Below, piece by piece: positions 8,369 through 16,982 of a stretch of DNA of 39,369 bases (the stretch's first letter is position 1; each line of letters opens with the position of its first letter). The stretch covers positions 1-39,369 of the forward strand of contig CAJUSF010000004.1 in the NCBI GenBank assembly GCA_910588945.1, written 5' to 3'. Origin of the DNA: an uncultured Eggerthellaceae bacterium. GTDB taxonomy: Bacteria; Actinomycetota; Coriobacteriia; Coriobacteriales; Eggerthellaceae. A model generated the notes under the pieces. That model was not told where the DNA came from. It searched no databases and was given only the letters and a program-made list of their open reading frames with translations. The position numbers and the translations under genes were made by a program.

Positions 8369-9031
8369 ATGAATATCAACGATATTATCCTATGCGTTGT
8401 TCTAGTAGTCGTTGGAGCTGCTATCGTTTGGCTCATTGTGGAGCTTGCGCTCACGGTGCGCCGCACGCGTTCGAGCGTTACGCATGTGGTCACGCAGATC
8501 GAGCCTACGATCGCCAACGTCGAGAAGATCAGCAATGACATCCAGCCTATCATTCAGAAGGTGGACCCCCTGATGGAGCGCGTCTCGCTTACCGTGGATG
8601 CCGCCAATCTCGAAATGATGCGCGTGGATGAGATACTTGAGGATGTCGGCAATATCACAGGATCCGTTTCCAAGACGGTCGGTGCTGTTGATACCGTTAC
8701 GAGCGCCCCTCTTGATTTCGTTACGAGCGCAACCAAGAAGATCAAAAAGAAGTTCTCTCCTAAATACGCCAGCGAAGAGTCTGTCGATCTTGGGGGCGGG
8801 GATGATGAAAAAGGCCCTACCAATCCGATCGTGGACTTCATCGACGAGATGGGCGATGTTGCTGCAGAGACGATGGAAGAGCGTCGTAATAAGAAGGCGG
8901 AGCAGCAGCGTGCGGCCGAGGAGCAGCAACTCAAAGATGAGGCGAAGAAGGAAAAGCTGAATGCTTCTTCCGAGCGCATAGTCGATGGCGTTACCTACCA
9001 AGTAACGATCGACGCGCCTGACGAGATCTAA
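8369..9031 (+). CDS. DUF948-like membrane protein with coiled coil
   Basis: The 220-residue protein has one N-terminal membrane helix (about residues 5-29) followed by a helical segment with regularly spaced hydrophobics (TQIEPTIANVEKISNDIQPIIQKV). This is the pattern of DUF948 proteins, small envelope proteins of unknown biochemical role. Residues 150-205 form a highly charged, Glu/Lys/Gln-rich coiled coil. The ATG at 8369 is chosen because GCAGGAG lies 6 nt upstream; a GTG at 8354 would add five residues with no binding site. The AI-2E-family permease follows after 37 bp, so the two are probably co-transcribed. Confidence 0.65.
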   Translation: MNINDIILCVVLVVVGAAIVWLIVELALTVRRTRSSVTHVVTQIEPTIANVEKISNDIQPIIQKVDPLMERVSLTVDAANLEMMRVDEILEDVGNITGSVSKTVGAVDTVTSAPLDFVTSATKKIKKKFSPKYASEESVDLGGGDDEKGPTNPIVDFIDEMGDVAAETMEERRNKKAEQQRAAEEQQLKDEAKKEKLNASSERIVDGVTYQVTIDAPDEI

Positions 9032-9068
9032 TCTGAGCCTAATTCAAACTATCTGCAGGAGCACTTAC

Positions 9069-10472
9069 GTGTCGGACGTCAATAAAGAAACCCAATCTCA
9101 ATCACCGCTCGATTCGACCGGATCGCATAAGGACGCTGATCGTGCATCGATCGGCCTACAGGATGTAAGTGGCCTTGCGGCCGAACCGTCCGAGGTCGCA
9201 TCTATTCTTGACAAGAATGCGAAGATCAGACGAGTTTGCTTTCTGGTTTGGGCAATAGTCGGCAGCCTTGTTCTTGCCGGAGTGGCGATATATCTTTTGA
9301 AGATACTTGCCATCCCGGTATCTATTATCATCTGGACCGTCGTGTTCGTGTTCTGCCTGCGTGGAATCGTTAACGGCCTTGAAAAGCATGGCGTAAACAG
9401 AGGCATAGGAACCACTGTAAGTTACATCGTGATGTTTTTGGCATTGGCTCTGGTGGGCTTTTTGATGTTCTCTCCGGTGTTCGGGTTGAATAATCAGTTC
9501 GCCAACATCATTTCCAGTATTCCATCCTATATAGATACTATTCGCGGGTGGATCGATGATATATATAAAAATTACGGGCATTGGCTTGATGACGACAGCG
9601 TTAAGAGCTTCGTGAACAGCATCGGTGAGTCTATGTCTTCGTGGGCATCATCGATGGCGTCAGGTGCTGCAAATGCAGTTGTCGATTTCGGAACCACCGT
9701 TGCAAACAGCCTTATGGCGATCGGCTTCGCGCTTGTGATCGCTTTCTGGGTCCTTCTCGAGCTTCCTATGCTGGGCGCCGAGACAAAAAGGATAATCTCT
9801 CCGAAATTCTACGAAAGCGCGCAGTTTTTGCATATCACTTTCACGCGCATTATGGGTGGCTACATTAAAGGAACGCTTATTCAGTGCTTCATCATCGGGC
9901 TGGGTTGCGGGATCCTGTTTGCTGTTATCGGCGTGCCTAACGCTTCGGCTCTCGGCGTCATTACGGGTGTTATGAACATCATTCCCATCGTCGGTCCTTG
10001 GATCGGTGGTGCGGTGGCGGCCGTCTCGGCCATATTCGTGAGCCCTATTACCGCGGTGATAGCCATCGCTGGAACGATCATCATCCAGCAGTTCGTCTAT
10101 ACCTTCATATCGCCGAAGATCATGCAATCATCGGTCGATGTGCATCCGGCTCTCACATTGATAGCCATGATGATCGGCTCTGCTCTCGGTGGTGCGATGA
10201 GCGGGCTTTTGGGTTCCCTTGTTGGAATGCTGTTCGCCATTCCGGCGGTTGCGGTAATAAGATCGTGCTTCATTTTCTACTTCGAGAGACATACCGGACG
10301 CAAGATAATCGCCGATGACGGCGTGTTCTTCAAAGGCGATTCCCGTGAAAGCGACATTGTTGATCCGCTGAAGGATGCGATCAGCGGAGCATCGAAAAAG
10401 ACTAAAAAACAGGCGAAAAAGAGCATCGGAACAGGCGCAGAGCGCCTCGAGCGCGATGATAATGATAAGTAG
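9069..10472 (+). CDS. AI-2E transporter family (PerM/YhhT-type) membrane protein
   Basis: The 467-residue protein has a hydrophilic N-terminus of about 55 residues, then several membrane segments (about 56-115 and 205-410) with the family's Gly-rich motif region (GVITGVMNIIPIVGPWIGG, near 298-316) and the late VQPxL-like segment (SSVDVHPALTLIAMMIG). Members were linked to autoinducer-2 export, but many act as sodium/proton antiporters or have no known substrate. The C-terminal 60 residues are charged and Lys-rich. The start is GTG with GCAGGAG 7 nt upstream. It lies 37 bp after the DUF948-like gene, and the following gene has its own candidate promoter. Confidence 0.85.
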   Translation: MSDVNKETQSQSPLDSTGSHKDADRASIGLQDVSGLAAEPSEVASILDKNAKIRRVCFLVWAIVGSLVLAGVAIYLLKILAIPVSIIIWTVVFVFCLRGIVNGLEKHGVNRGIGTTVSYIVMFLALALVGFLMFSPVFGLNNQFANIISSIPSYIDTIRGWIDDIYKNYGHWLDDDSVKSFVNSIGESMSSWASSMASGAANAVVDFGTTVANSLMAIGFALVIAFWVLLELPMLGAETKRIISPKFYESAQFLHITFTRIMGGYIKGTLIQCFIIGLGCGILFAVIGVPNASALGVITGVMNIIPIVGPWIGGAVAAVSAIFVSPITAVIAIAGTIIIQQFVYTFISPKIMQSSVDVHPALTLIAMMIGSALGGAMSGLLGSLVGMLFAIPAVAVIRSCFIFYFERHTGRKIIADDGVFFKGDSRESDIVDPLKDAISGASKKTKKQAKKSIGTGAERLERDDNDK

Positions 10473-10545
10473 GTTTTGTGGGTGACTTTTCACCGGAGGC
10501 AAGAATTGCGCTGAGCCTTGGTTTGGGAATTCTATACCGGCGTGT

Positions 10546-10599
10546 TTGCGAAGTCGGCTTATGATGGGTATTAATCGTTCGATTTTAAAATAATCGAAC
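10546..10599 (+). promoter_or_regulatory. Candidate promoter with operator-like dyad before the TPM-like gene
   Basis: TTGCGA (10546-10551), a 17-bp spacer and TATTAA (10569-10574) form a plausible promoter. Just downstream, GTTCGATT (10577-10584) and AATCGAAC (10592-10599) are a perfect 8-bp inverted repeat with a 7-bp spacer, placed over the expected transcription start. This position suits a repressor site; it could equally be an mRNA 5' hairpin. Confidence 0.4.
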
Positions 10600-10627
10600 A
10601 TTATGAAGTTGGTAGAAGGAGTATCAC

Positions 10628-11830
10628 ATGGGTCGCTCTGCTGGCGGTGGCGGATTTGGAGGCGGGGGTTTCTCCGGCGGGTTTTCTGGCGGCGGACGCT
10701 CCAGTGGAGGTTTCAGCGGAAGTGGAGGCGGTTTCGGTGGATTTTCTGGAGGTGGAAGGTCTGCGGGTAGACCGAGCGCTCCTGCGGGGGGCGGCTTTTA
10801 CCACGGTGGATCCGGTGGCGGATTTTTTCAAGGATTGTTATTGGGCCATCTTCTGAGCAGCTCGGGCGGCTCAGGTTCAGGCGGCTCGGGTGGGCCCTCA
10901 TCTCAAGGTCAGCCCCCAAATCAAGGCGGTAAAAAGTCGGGATGCAGTGCAAATGTAGTGCTTATTGTCGTCCTGATATTTTTTGCGCTTGCATTTCTCG
11001 GGGGTGTAAGCAATTGCGTTGATCCGTCGGTTTCATCCACGACAACCACGGCATCGACGGTTGAGAGGACCCCGCTTCCAGCAGGCTCTGTCGAAGAGAC
11101 GGCGTATTTCACAGATGAAGGTGACTGGATCGATAATCCGAATGCGCTTAACCAAGCTATGCGCCAGTTCTACATGGATACCGGCGTGCAGCCTTATCTC
11201 TATATTCTTCCGAATGGGCAAACGCGCTCGGTTCAAGAGCTCACGTCTCGTGCAGAGGCTCTCTATCCGGAGATCTTCAATGATGAGGCTCACTTTTTGC
11301 TGGTTTTTTGCGATGACAATTCCGGAAGCTTCAATGCGGGATATGTTATTGGAACGCAGGCGAAGAGCGTGATGGATTCTGAGGCTATCGATATATTCAA
11401 GGATTATCTCGATGCCAATTACTATGATTTTAGCCTTACTGAGACACAGATCTTCGCGAATACCTACACAAAGACCGCTGATAGGATTATGACCACGGAC
11501 GCTAAGCGCGATGCGCCTATGAATATCGCGCTAACAATCGTCTGTGGTGTGGTGATAGTAGTAATAATTGTCGCTCTTGTGCTTAGAAAACGCCGTCAGG
11601 CGCGTGAGGCTGAGGCCAAACGCCAGCAAGAGATACTCAATACGCCTCTCGAGAAGTTCGGCGAAGACAATGTCGAGCAGCTCGCTAAGGAATACGAAAA
11701 GGCGAGAAACAATCCGCAGGCAACTCAAGACGCGCAGGTGATTGCGCCTGAGAATCTGGAGAAGTTCGGAGGTGATGCAGCTGAAGATCTCGCACGCAAG
11801 TATGAGCAAAACGAAAGCACTAAGAATTGA
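10628..11830 (+). CDS. Gly-rich, two-TM protein with TPM-like (YgcG-type) domain
   Basis: The 400-residue protein begins with about 100 residues of Gly/Ser/Phe-rich low complexity (GGGGF, FSGG repeats). A membrane helix follows (109-128), then a domain of about 150 residues that resembles TPM/YgcG domains (WIDNPNALNQAMRQFYMDTGVQPYLYIL, near 157-184), a second helix (299-319) and an 80-residue charged tail. The tail holds two copies of a 17-residue unit starting LEKFG, at 341-357 and 377-393. TPM proteins are often Gly-rich and occur near PspA, the next gene here, which suggests a membrane-stress role. In most YgcG proteins the Gly-rich part is C-terminal, so the order is unusual. AGAAGGAG supports the ATG. 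Confidence 0.7.
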   Translation: MGRSAGGGGFGGGGFSGGFSGGGRSSGGFSGSGGGFGGFSGGGRSAGRPSAPAGGGFYHGGSGGGFFQGLLLGHLLSSSGGSGSGGSGGPSSQGQPPNQGGKKSGCSANVVLIVVLIFFALAFLGGVSNCVDPSVSSTTTTASTVERTPLPAGSVEETAYFTDEGDWIDNPNALNQAMRQFYMDTGVQPYLYILPNGQTRSVQELTSRAEALYPEIFNDEAHFLLVFCDDNSGSFNAGYVIGTQAKSVMDSEAIDIFKDYLDANYYDFSLTETQIFANTYTKTADRIMTTDAKRDAPMNIALTIVCGVVIVVIIVALVLRKRRQAREAEAKRQQEILNTPLEKFGEDNVEQLAKEYEKARNNPQATQDAQVIAPENLEKFGGDAAEDLARKYEQNESTKN

Positions 11831-11917
11831 TCATAATGCGATTGATTGAACGTGAGCAATACCGTTGGAGGCCACTAGGCCCGAATTTCGGATAAGCCAA
11901 GATTGAAGGAGATTACT

Positions 11918-12604
11918 ATGGCAGGAATATTGGACAGATTTGCAAGCATTATCAAGGCAAATATAAATGATCTTTTGGATAAGGCGGAAGACCCCTCGAA
12001 GATGATCGAGCAGTACATGCGCGATCTTACAGAAAGCCTTGCAGAGGTCAGAGAAGCTACAGCTGGCGTTATGGCCGAGGAAACCCGAACAAAGAGAATG
12101 CTTGACGACAATCAGAAGGAGATCGATCGCTTTGAGAGTTTAGCCCGCAAAGCGTTAACGGCCGGAAACGAAGACGACGCTCGCGTCTTTCTTAAGAAAA
12201 AGCAGGAACTTGCCGATAAGAATGAGGGCTTGAAGGTGGCGTATACGGCAGCTGCCGAAAATGCTTCCAAGATGCGTCAGATGCACGACAAGCTTGTTAG
12301 CGACATTGAGACCTTGAAAGAGCGTAAAGAGGTCATCAAGGCCAAGGCCGCCGTTGCCAAGACCCAAGACAAAGTCAACAAGATGACTAGCGGCACCGAT
12401 AGGGCCGAGGGCGTAATGGGCGCATTCGATCGAATGGAGGCCAAGACCGATGAAATGCTTGATCGAGCCAACGCGATGGCCGAGCTCAACGAGCAGCCCA
12501 AGAGCGAGACAGAGGAACTGGAAAAGAAATATGCCGATATGGGCATGGATGCATCGGTTGAGGACGATCTTAGTCGACTTAAGTCGGAGATGGGAATAGC
12601 TTAA
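11918..12604 (+). CDS. pspA: PspA/IM30 family phage shock protein A
   Basis: The 228-residue, almost entirely helical protein starts MAGILDRFASIIKANINDLLDKAEDP and continues with IEQYMRDL, the signature of the PspA/Vipp1/LiaH family (ESCRT-III-like membrane-binding coiled coils). The amphipathic N-terminal helix binds stressed membrane, and the long coiled coil runs to about residue 190. Length matches E. coli PspA (222). The start ATG has GAAGGAG 6 nt upstream; an in-frame TTG at 11903 is less likely. It is 87 bp after the TPM-like gene and may be in the same transcript. No pspF, pspB or pspC homologue is present, as is usual in actinobacteria, so its partner may be the TPM protein. Confidence 0.92.
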   Translation: MAGILDRFASIIKANINDLLDKAEDPSKMIEQYMRDLTESLAEVREATAGVMAEETRTKRMLDDNQKEIDRFESLARKALTAGNEDDARVFLKKKQELADKNEGLKVAYTAAAENASKMRQMHDKLVSDIETLKERKEVIKAKAAVAKTQDKVNKMTSGTDRAEGVMGAFDRMEAKTDEMLDRANAMAELNEQPKSETEELEKKYADMGMDASVEDDLSRLKSEMGIA

Positions 12605-12633
12605 TTCCGAAAGCCTAAAACGGCTTCCGGAAT
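12604..12633 (+). terminator. Hairpin after pspA, probable terminator
   Basis: ATTCCG and AAGCC pair with GGCTT and CGGAAT in a stem of about 11 bp with small mismatches, starting at the pspA stop codon. There is no T-run, so termination is uncertain. Confidence 0.45.
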
Positions 12634-12646
12634 GAATTGACGCTGC

Positions 12647-12747
12647 GCGGCATCCCAGCGGTTCATCTTTACGGTCCAAGCCCTACTCGTGTAGCGAAGT
12701 ACACGTCGTCGGTCTTTCCCGCAAATCTGAACCGCTGTAGATGCCGC
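12647..12747. other. About 100-nt long hairpin (structured RNA or small inverted-repeat element)
   Basis: GCGGCATC (12647-12654) pairs with GATGCCGC (12740-12747), and AGCGGTTCA (12657-12665) pairs with TGAACCGCT (12728-12736). Shorter pairings continue inward (TTT/AAA, CGG/CCG, AAGCC/GGTCTT) to a tip stem CGTGTA/TACACG with loop GCGAAG. CGCTG lies one base outside both ends (12641-12645 and 12749-12753). The fold is symmetric, so the strand is unknown. It lacks the bacterial SRP RNA signature. It could be a small RNA or a miniature inverted-repeat element with a 5-bp duplication. The remainder of the 324-bp pspA-clpC gap holds only the clpC control region. Confidence 0.5.
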
Positions 12748-12855
12748 TCGCTGTCTTTGTAGTGTTTCATTTTCTATCTAAGATCTAATGAGCTCAGTGC
12801 ATGCGTGCCTGGCGTGATGATATGTGCACTACTTGTGAACCGGATGTGTGCCTGA

Positions 12856-12885
12856 TTAGCACTCAAGTCTCATGAGTGCTAAAAT
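12856..12885 (+). promoter_or_regulatory. CIRCE operator (HrcA site) overlapping the clpC promoter
   Basis: TTAGCACTC-N9-GAGTGCTAA at 12856-12882 is a perfect CIRCE element, the binding site of the heat-shock repressor HrcA. It covers the promoter itself: TTAGCA (12856-12861), an 18-bp spacer and TAAAAT (12880-12885). Bound HrcA should therefore block RNA polymerase directly. The start codon is 44 bp beyond the -10 box. Confidence 0.92.
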
Positions 12886-12928
12886 TGCACGGAACTATTG
12901 AAAGCGAGCATATTGGAAACGAGGCAAA

Positions 12929-15514
12929 ATGTCATTTGAGAAGTTTACGGATAAAGCCCGTAAGGTGCTCGTGTTGGCGCAGGATGAAGCCAGAAAGCTT
13001 CACCAGCCTTATGTCGGCACGGAGCATATACTCCTAGGGCTTATTGTTGAGAAAGAAGGTTTGGCTGCACAGGCTTTGGAGCGACTAAATGCGGATTATG
13101 ATGCTGTCGTTCAAAGCATTCGCCAAGTTGCCACGATCGATGAGGATGCAGATGTTTCAGGTCATCTGTCATTCACTCCGCGTGTGAAGCGTGTTCTTGA
13201 GAACTCGCTTCGCGAGGCGATGCAGATGGGTCAGTCGTATATCTCCACTGAGCATCTTTTGCTCGGGATCGTTCGCGAAGGTGAAGGCACAGCTCTTGAT
13301 GTGCTGAACCGCCTTGGAATATCGGGTGATGATATCCGCTCAACGATGAATGATATTGTCGGTCAGTCGCCTGTTATGGCGGGTCGTGCAGCGTTTGACC
13401 CGATGGGCGGCGGACAGGAATCCATGCTCAAGGAATTCGGTACCGATCTCACGAAAAAGGCGAAAGAGGGCAAGCTCGACCCGGTCATTGGTCGTGCAGC
13501 CGAGATCGAGCGCGTCATGCAGATCCTCTCGCGCCGTCAGAAGAACAATCCGCTGATCCTAGGTGAACCCGGTGTCGGCAAGACTGCCATTGCCGAGGGA
13601 TTGGCTCAGCTCATCGTGGCGAATCAAGTGCCGGATCTTCTTCGCAACAAACGCTTGGTCACGCTCGATGTTTCCGCGCTTGTCGCCGGCTCGAAGTATC
13701 GTGGTGAGTTCGAAGAGCGCATGAAAAAGGTCATCAAGGAAGTCATGGATGACGGCAATGTGCTGTTGTTCATCGATGAGATCCACACTATCATCGGTGC
13801 GGGATCCGCGGAGGGCTCCATCGACGCGGCGGCCATCTTGAAGCCTCCGCTGTCGCGTGGCGAGATCCAGATCATCGGCGCCACCACGCTTGAGGAGTAT
13901 CGCAAGCACCTCGAGAAGGATAGTGCGCTTGAGCGCCGCTTCCAGCCCCTTACCATTAAAGAGCCTAACGAAGAGCAAGCTGTGCGAATCATGGAGGGCC
14001 TGCGCGATAAATACGAGTCACATCATCAGGTTCACTTCACCGAAGAAGCGCTTCAAGCTGCAGTGTCGCTCTCGAGCAGGTATATCCAAGATAGATATCT
14101 GCCCGACAAGGCGATCGATGTTATGGACGAAGCGGGCGCGCGTATGCGCATTCGCAATATGACGTTGCCGCCTGAGCTTCGTGAGCTTGACGACCAGCTT
14201 CGCCGTGTGCGCCAAGACAAAGACAAGGCGATCGGAGACCAGAACTTCGAGCGTGCGGCCACGCTGCGCGACGAGGAGAACGCTCTGAAGGAAAAGCGCT
14301 CCGAAGTGGAAAAGCAATGGGAGGAAGACAACTCCAAGCAGATTCAAAAGGTCACAATGGAAGACATCGCCGATGTCATCTCGATGTCGACAGGCGTTCC
14401 TGTTTCAAGTCTCACAGAGGCGGAGACGGAGAAGCTGCTTCGCATGGAAGGCGTGCTTCATGAGCGCGTCATCGGTCAAGACGAAGCCGTGACGGCTCTA
14501 TCGAAGGCTATTCGCCGCTCGCGTTCCGGCCTGAAGGATCCAAAGCGCCCAGCCGGATCGTTTATCTTCCTCGGCCCATCCGGTGTCGGCAAGACCGAGC
14601 TGTCCAAAGCGCTCGCCGAGTTCCTCTTCAACTCGGAGGATGCTCTTCTCACCTTCGATATGTCCGAGTATATGGAAAAGCACACTGTATCGCGTCTTGT
14701 GGGTTCGCCTCCAGGATATGTTGGGTTTGATGAGGGCGGCCAGCTTACCAAGGCCGTTCGACAGCGACCGTATTCCGTCGTGCTCTTCGACGAGATCGAA
14801 AAGGCGCATCCCGATGTGTTCAACATTCTGCTCCAGATCTTGGAGGAGGGGCGCCTTACGGATGCCCAAGGAAGAACAGTGGACTTCCGCAACACGGTGA
14901 TCATCATGACCTCGAATGTGGGCGCGCGTGAGATCGCGCAATCCACAACGCTCGGGTTCTCGCCGGCAGGTCAAGAGGGGCTTTCTGACGATGAGATCAA
15001 GAGTCGCGTGATGTCCGAGATGAAGAAGCTCTTCAGGCCGGAGTTCCTCAACCGCCTGGATGAGATTATCGTGTTTAAATCGCTCACGAAAGACGAAATC
15101 AAGCTCATCGTGGATCTTATGGTGGCCGATCTTCGCGATCGTATGATCGAGCAGAATATGACCATCAATCTCTCAGATGCTGCACGCGAGATGATCGCGA
15201 ACGAAGGCACCGATACTACATACGGCGCGCGTCCGCTGCGTCGTGCAATTCAGCGCATGCTTGAAGATCCGCTGTCCGAGCAGATTCTCGAGGGCAAGTG
15301 GACTAGCGGCTCTGTGGTCGATGTCGATGTTGAGGGCGAAGGCGATGACGCTCATCTGGTGTTCAATGCCGGAAGCGGCTCGATTCCAGCGCCTCGCAAG
15401 CGCGACTCGATCGCACGTGAGGCCGAGCTTCTGCTCACGAACTTCGATCTGAGCAATGCGGGTTACTCGCCTTCGCGCACGCCTGCCGGATCGCTGGAAG
15501 GTTCGGGAGAATAG
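12929..15514 (+). CDS. clpC: ATP-dependent Clp protease ATP-binding subunit ClpC
   Basis: The 861-residue Hsp100 unfoldase feeds substrates to ClpP. Domains in order: double Clp N-terminal repeat (1-145), AAA-1 with Walker A GEPGVGKT (about 212-219), a short middle domain with a UVR-like segment (DQNFERAATLRDEE, about 435-450) that marks ClpC rather than ClpB, AAA-2 with GPSGVGKT (about 549-556), and the small C-terminal domain. A VGSPPGYVGFDEGGQ pore loop lies in AAA-2. The C-terminal 40 residues are Pro/Ser-rich. GGAAACGAGG precedes the ATG. Control by HrcA is indicated by the CIRCE site; many Firmicutes use CtsR and Streptomyces uses ClgR for clpC, so this wiring is notable. Confidence 0.96.
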   Translation: MSFEKFTDKARKVLVLAQDEARKLHQPYVGTEHILLGLIVEKEGLAAQALERLNADYDAVVQSIRQVATIDEDADVSGHLSFTPRVKRVLENSLREAMQMGQSYISTEHLLLGIVREGEGTALDVLNRLGISGDDIRSTMNDIVGQSPVMAGRAAFDPMGGGQESMLKEFGTDLTKKAKEGKLDPVIGRAAEIERVMQILSRRQKNNPLILGEPGVGKTAIAEGLAQLIVANQVPDLLRNKRLVTLDVSALVAGSKYRGEFEERMKKVIKEVMDDGNVLLFIDEIHTIIGAGSAEGSIDAAAILKPPLSRGEIQIIGATTLEEYRKHLEKDSALERRFQPLTIKEPNEEQAVRIMEGLRDKYESHHQVHFTEEALQAAVSLSSRYIQDRYLPDKAIDVMDEAGARMRIRNMTLPPELRELDDQLRRVRQDKDKAIGDQNFERAATLRDEENALKEKRSEVEKQWEEDNSKQIQKVTMEDIADVISMSTGVPVSSLTEAETEKLLRMEGVLHERVIGQDEAVTALSKAIRRSRSGLKDPKRPAGSFIFLGPSGVGKTELSKALAEFLFNSEDALLTFDMSEYMEKHTVSRLVGSPPGYVGFDEGGQLTKAVRQRPYSVVLFDEIEKAHPDVFNILLQILEEGRLTDAQGRTVDFRNTVIIMTSNVGAREIAQSTTLGFSPAGQEGLSDDEIKSRVMSEMKKLFRPEFLNRLDEIIVFKSLTKDEIKLIVDLMVADLRDRMIEQNMTINLSDAAREMIANEGTDTTYGARPLRRAIQRMLEDPLSEQILEGKWTSGSVVDVDVEGEGDDAHLVFNAGSGSIPAPRKRDSIAREAELLLTNFDLSNAGYSPSRTPAGSLEGSGE

Positions 15515-15550
15515 AAAGCCTAGGCTAGATAGCAGACAAGATCTTTCGAC

Positions 15551-15575
15551 TCCGGCGCTCTTTTTGGGCGCCGGA
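15551..15575. terminator. Hairpin between convergent clpC and U32 genes
   Basis: TCCGGCGC (15551-15558) pairs with GCGCCGGA (15568-15575), with a T-rich 9-nt loop. It lies between two converging genes and may end both transcripts. Neither side has a good T-run outside the stem. Confidence 0.5.
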
Positions 15576-15593
15576 TCGCGTTATGAGCATGTG

Positions 15594-16976
15594 TTATGTA
15601 TGCCTTGCAGAGCGGCGATACGTTCTCGATCTGACGAACGCCCCGACTTTTGCAGGTATCGATGCATCCACCGAATAAATGTTGCACGATCTGTTCGCGA
15701 TATCAGCACGCGGCGCTTCGTCTATATGGGCGCCGTATTCATTTACGAGCACACACTCATCATCGGAGGGATTCCCGTACTCTTCGATCATGTCCTCAAG
15801 CGTATCGGCGATAAGGCGCATGTTGTGCACGGTGAAGGCCTGTGGCGCTTTTCGAGGATTCACAAGCTCCAGTTCCTCGCCTTCGACGAATCGGTTGCGA
15901 CAGCGAAGATACAACGTGAAACCGTCTTCTCGATGCGTGCAGCCAACGACGTCCGCCACATGGATGCTCTCCTGTTCATAGCCGTCGAAGTCGTCTGCCT
16001 GTTCGGGTTCTCCGTAAAAGAACCCCGTTCCAAATGGACGATGCGAGACACTATTGATCTCATCTTGCATCTGCTCACCGATCGCTTTGTAAGCATCCGG
16101 CCCTTCATCGTGGAGCACATCGAGCGCCAACCTGTATGCATTCACGACGTTCGCCACGTAGAAAGCTTTCTTGTTACGCCCTTCGATCTTGATCGAATCC
16201 ACGCCTGCTTGCGCCAGATCGTCCAAGTGATCGATCATGCAAAGGTCCTTCGCATTCATGATGAACGATGCGCCGCCCTCTTCTTCGATGGGGAAGTGAA
16301 CGCCCGGGCGCTTTTCTTCCTCAAGTGTGTAACTCCACCGACACGGTTGCGTGCAATGCCCCCTGTTGCCGGATCGATTCGTGAGGTATGAACTTATAAG
16401 GCATCTGCTCGATACGGCCATGCATTGCGCTCCATGCGCGAACGCTTCGATCTCGAGGTCTTGCGGGGAATCCTTGCGCATTCGCTCTATATCGGAAAGC
16501 GTCATCTCGCGGGCACAAACGACTCTCTTTGCACCGAGATCGTGCCAGACCTTCGCGGCCTCCGCATTGGCCACAGATGCTTGTGTGCTGACGTGGAGCT
16601 CGCATCTGGGGGCGTAGCGTTTGGCGAGCGAGAAAGCGCCAATATCGCCGATGATGAGCGCATCTACCTCAGATGCTTGAACCTCTTCGAAGAAAGCCGG
16701 AAGTTCGCGAATATCATCGGGCATCATGAGGATATTGCATGTGAGGTGGACTTTGACGCCATGCTCATGCGCAAGCGCGACCGCGCGTGGAAGCTCTTCC
16801 ATGGAGAAGTTGGCGGCGCGTGCACGCATTCCAAATCGGTCTGTAGCCAGATAGACCGCATCCGCGCCGAAATCTATCGCCGCGCGCAACTGCTCCATTC
16901 CGCCTGCTGGCGCGAGCAGCTCCATGCGCTTGATCCGTCTGGTGTCGATTGTGTTGTTCTTATCGGTGTTCATCAT
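15594..16976 (-). CDS. U32 family peptidase-like protein (TrhP/YegQ type)
   Basis: The 460-residue protein begins with the U32 core MELLAPAGGMEQLRAAIDFGADAVYL about 18 residues after the start and has the family signature region CLISSYLTNRSGNRG followed by HCTQPCRW (about 218-235), whose cysteines are conserved. Members include TrhP, which uses an iron-sulfur cluster and prephenate in tRNA wobble-uridine hydroxylation, RlhA for 23S rRNA, and poorly defined collagenase-like proteins. Length (453 in E. coli YegQ) favours the TrhP group. The start at 16976 is preferred because a TACAAT box lies 6 nt upstream, giving a leaderless message. An upstream in-frame ATG at 17024 would add 16 residues with no support. 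Confidence 0.85.
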   Translation of the reverse strand: MMNTDKNNTIDTRRIKRMELLAPAGGMEQLRAAIDFGADAVYLATDRFGMRARAANFSMEELPRAVALAHEHGVKVHLTCNILMMPDDIRELPAFFEEVQASEVDALIIGDIGAFSLAKRYAPRCELHVSTQASVANAEAAKVWHDLGAKRVVCAREMTLSDIERMRKDSPQDLEIEAFAHGAQCMAVSSRCLISSYLTNRSGNRGHCTQPCRWSYTLEEEKRPGVHFPIEEEGGASFIMNAKDLCMIDHLDDLAQAGVDSIKIEGRNKKAFYVANVVNAYRLALDVLHDEGPDAYKAIGEQMQDEINSVSHRPFGTGFFYGEPEQADDFDGYEQESIHVADVVGCTHREDGFTLYLRCRNRFVEGEELELVNPRKAPQAFTVHNMRLIADTLEDMIEEYGNPSDDECVLVNEYGAHIDEAPRADIANRSCNIYSVDASIPAKVGAFVRSRTYRRSARHT

Positions 16977-16982
16977 GTTGAT

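Noticed and set aside
12647..12747. SRP (4.5S) RNA
   Set aside because: Length and shape are similar, but the conserved domain IV bases (GGAA-type loop and AGCAG side) are absent on both strands.
15456..16391. Long plus-strand reading frame opposite the U32 gene
   Set aside because: It lies antisense to a well-conserved protein, has no ribosome binding site and no recognisable product.
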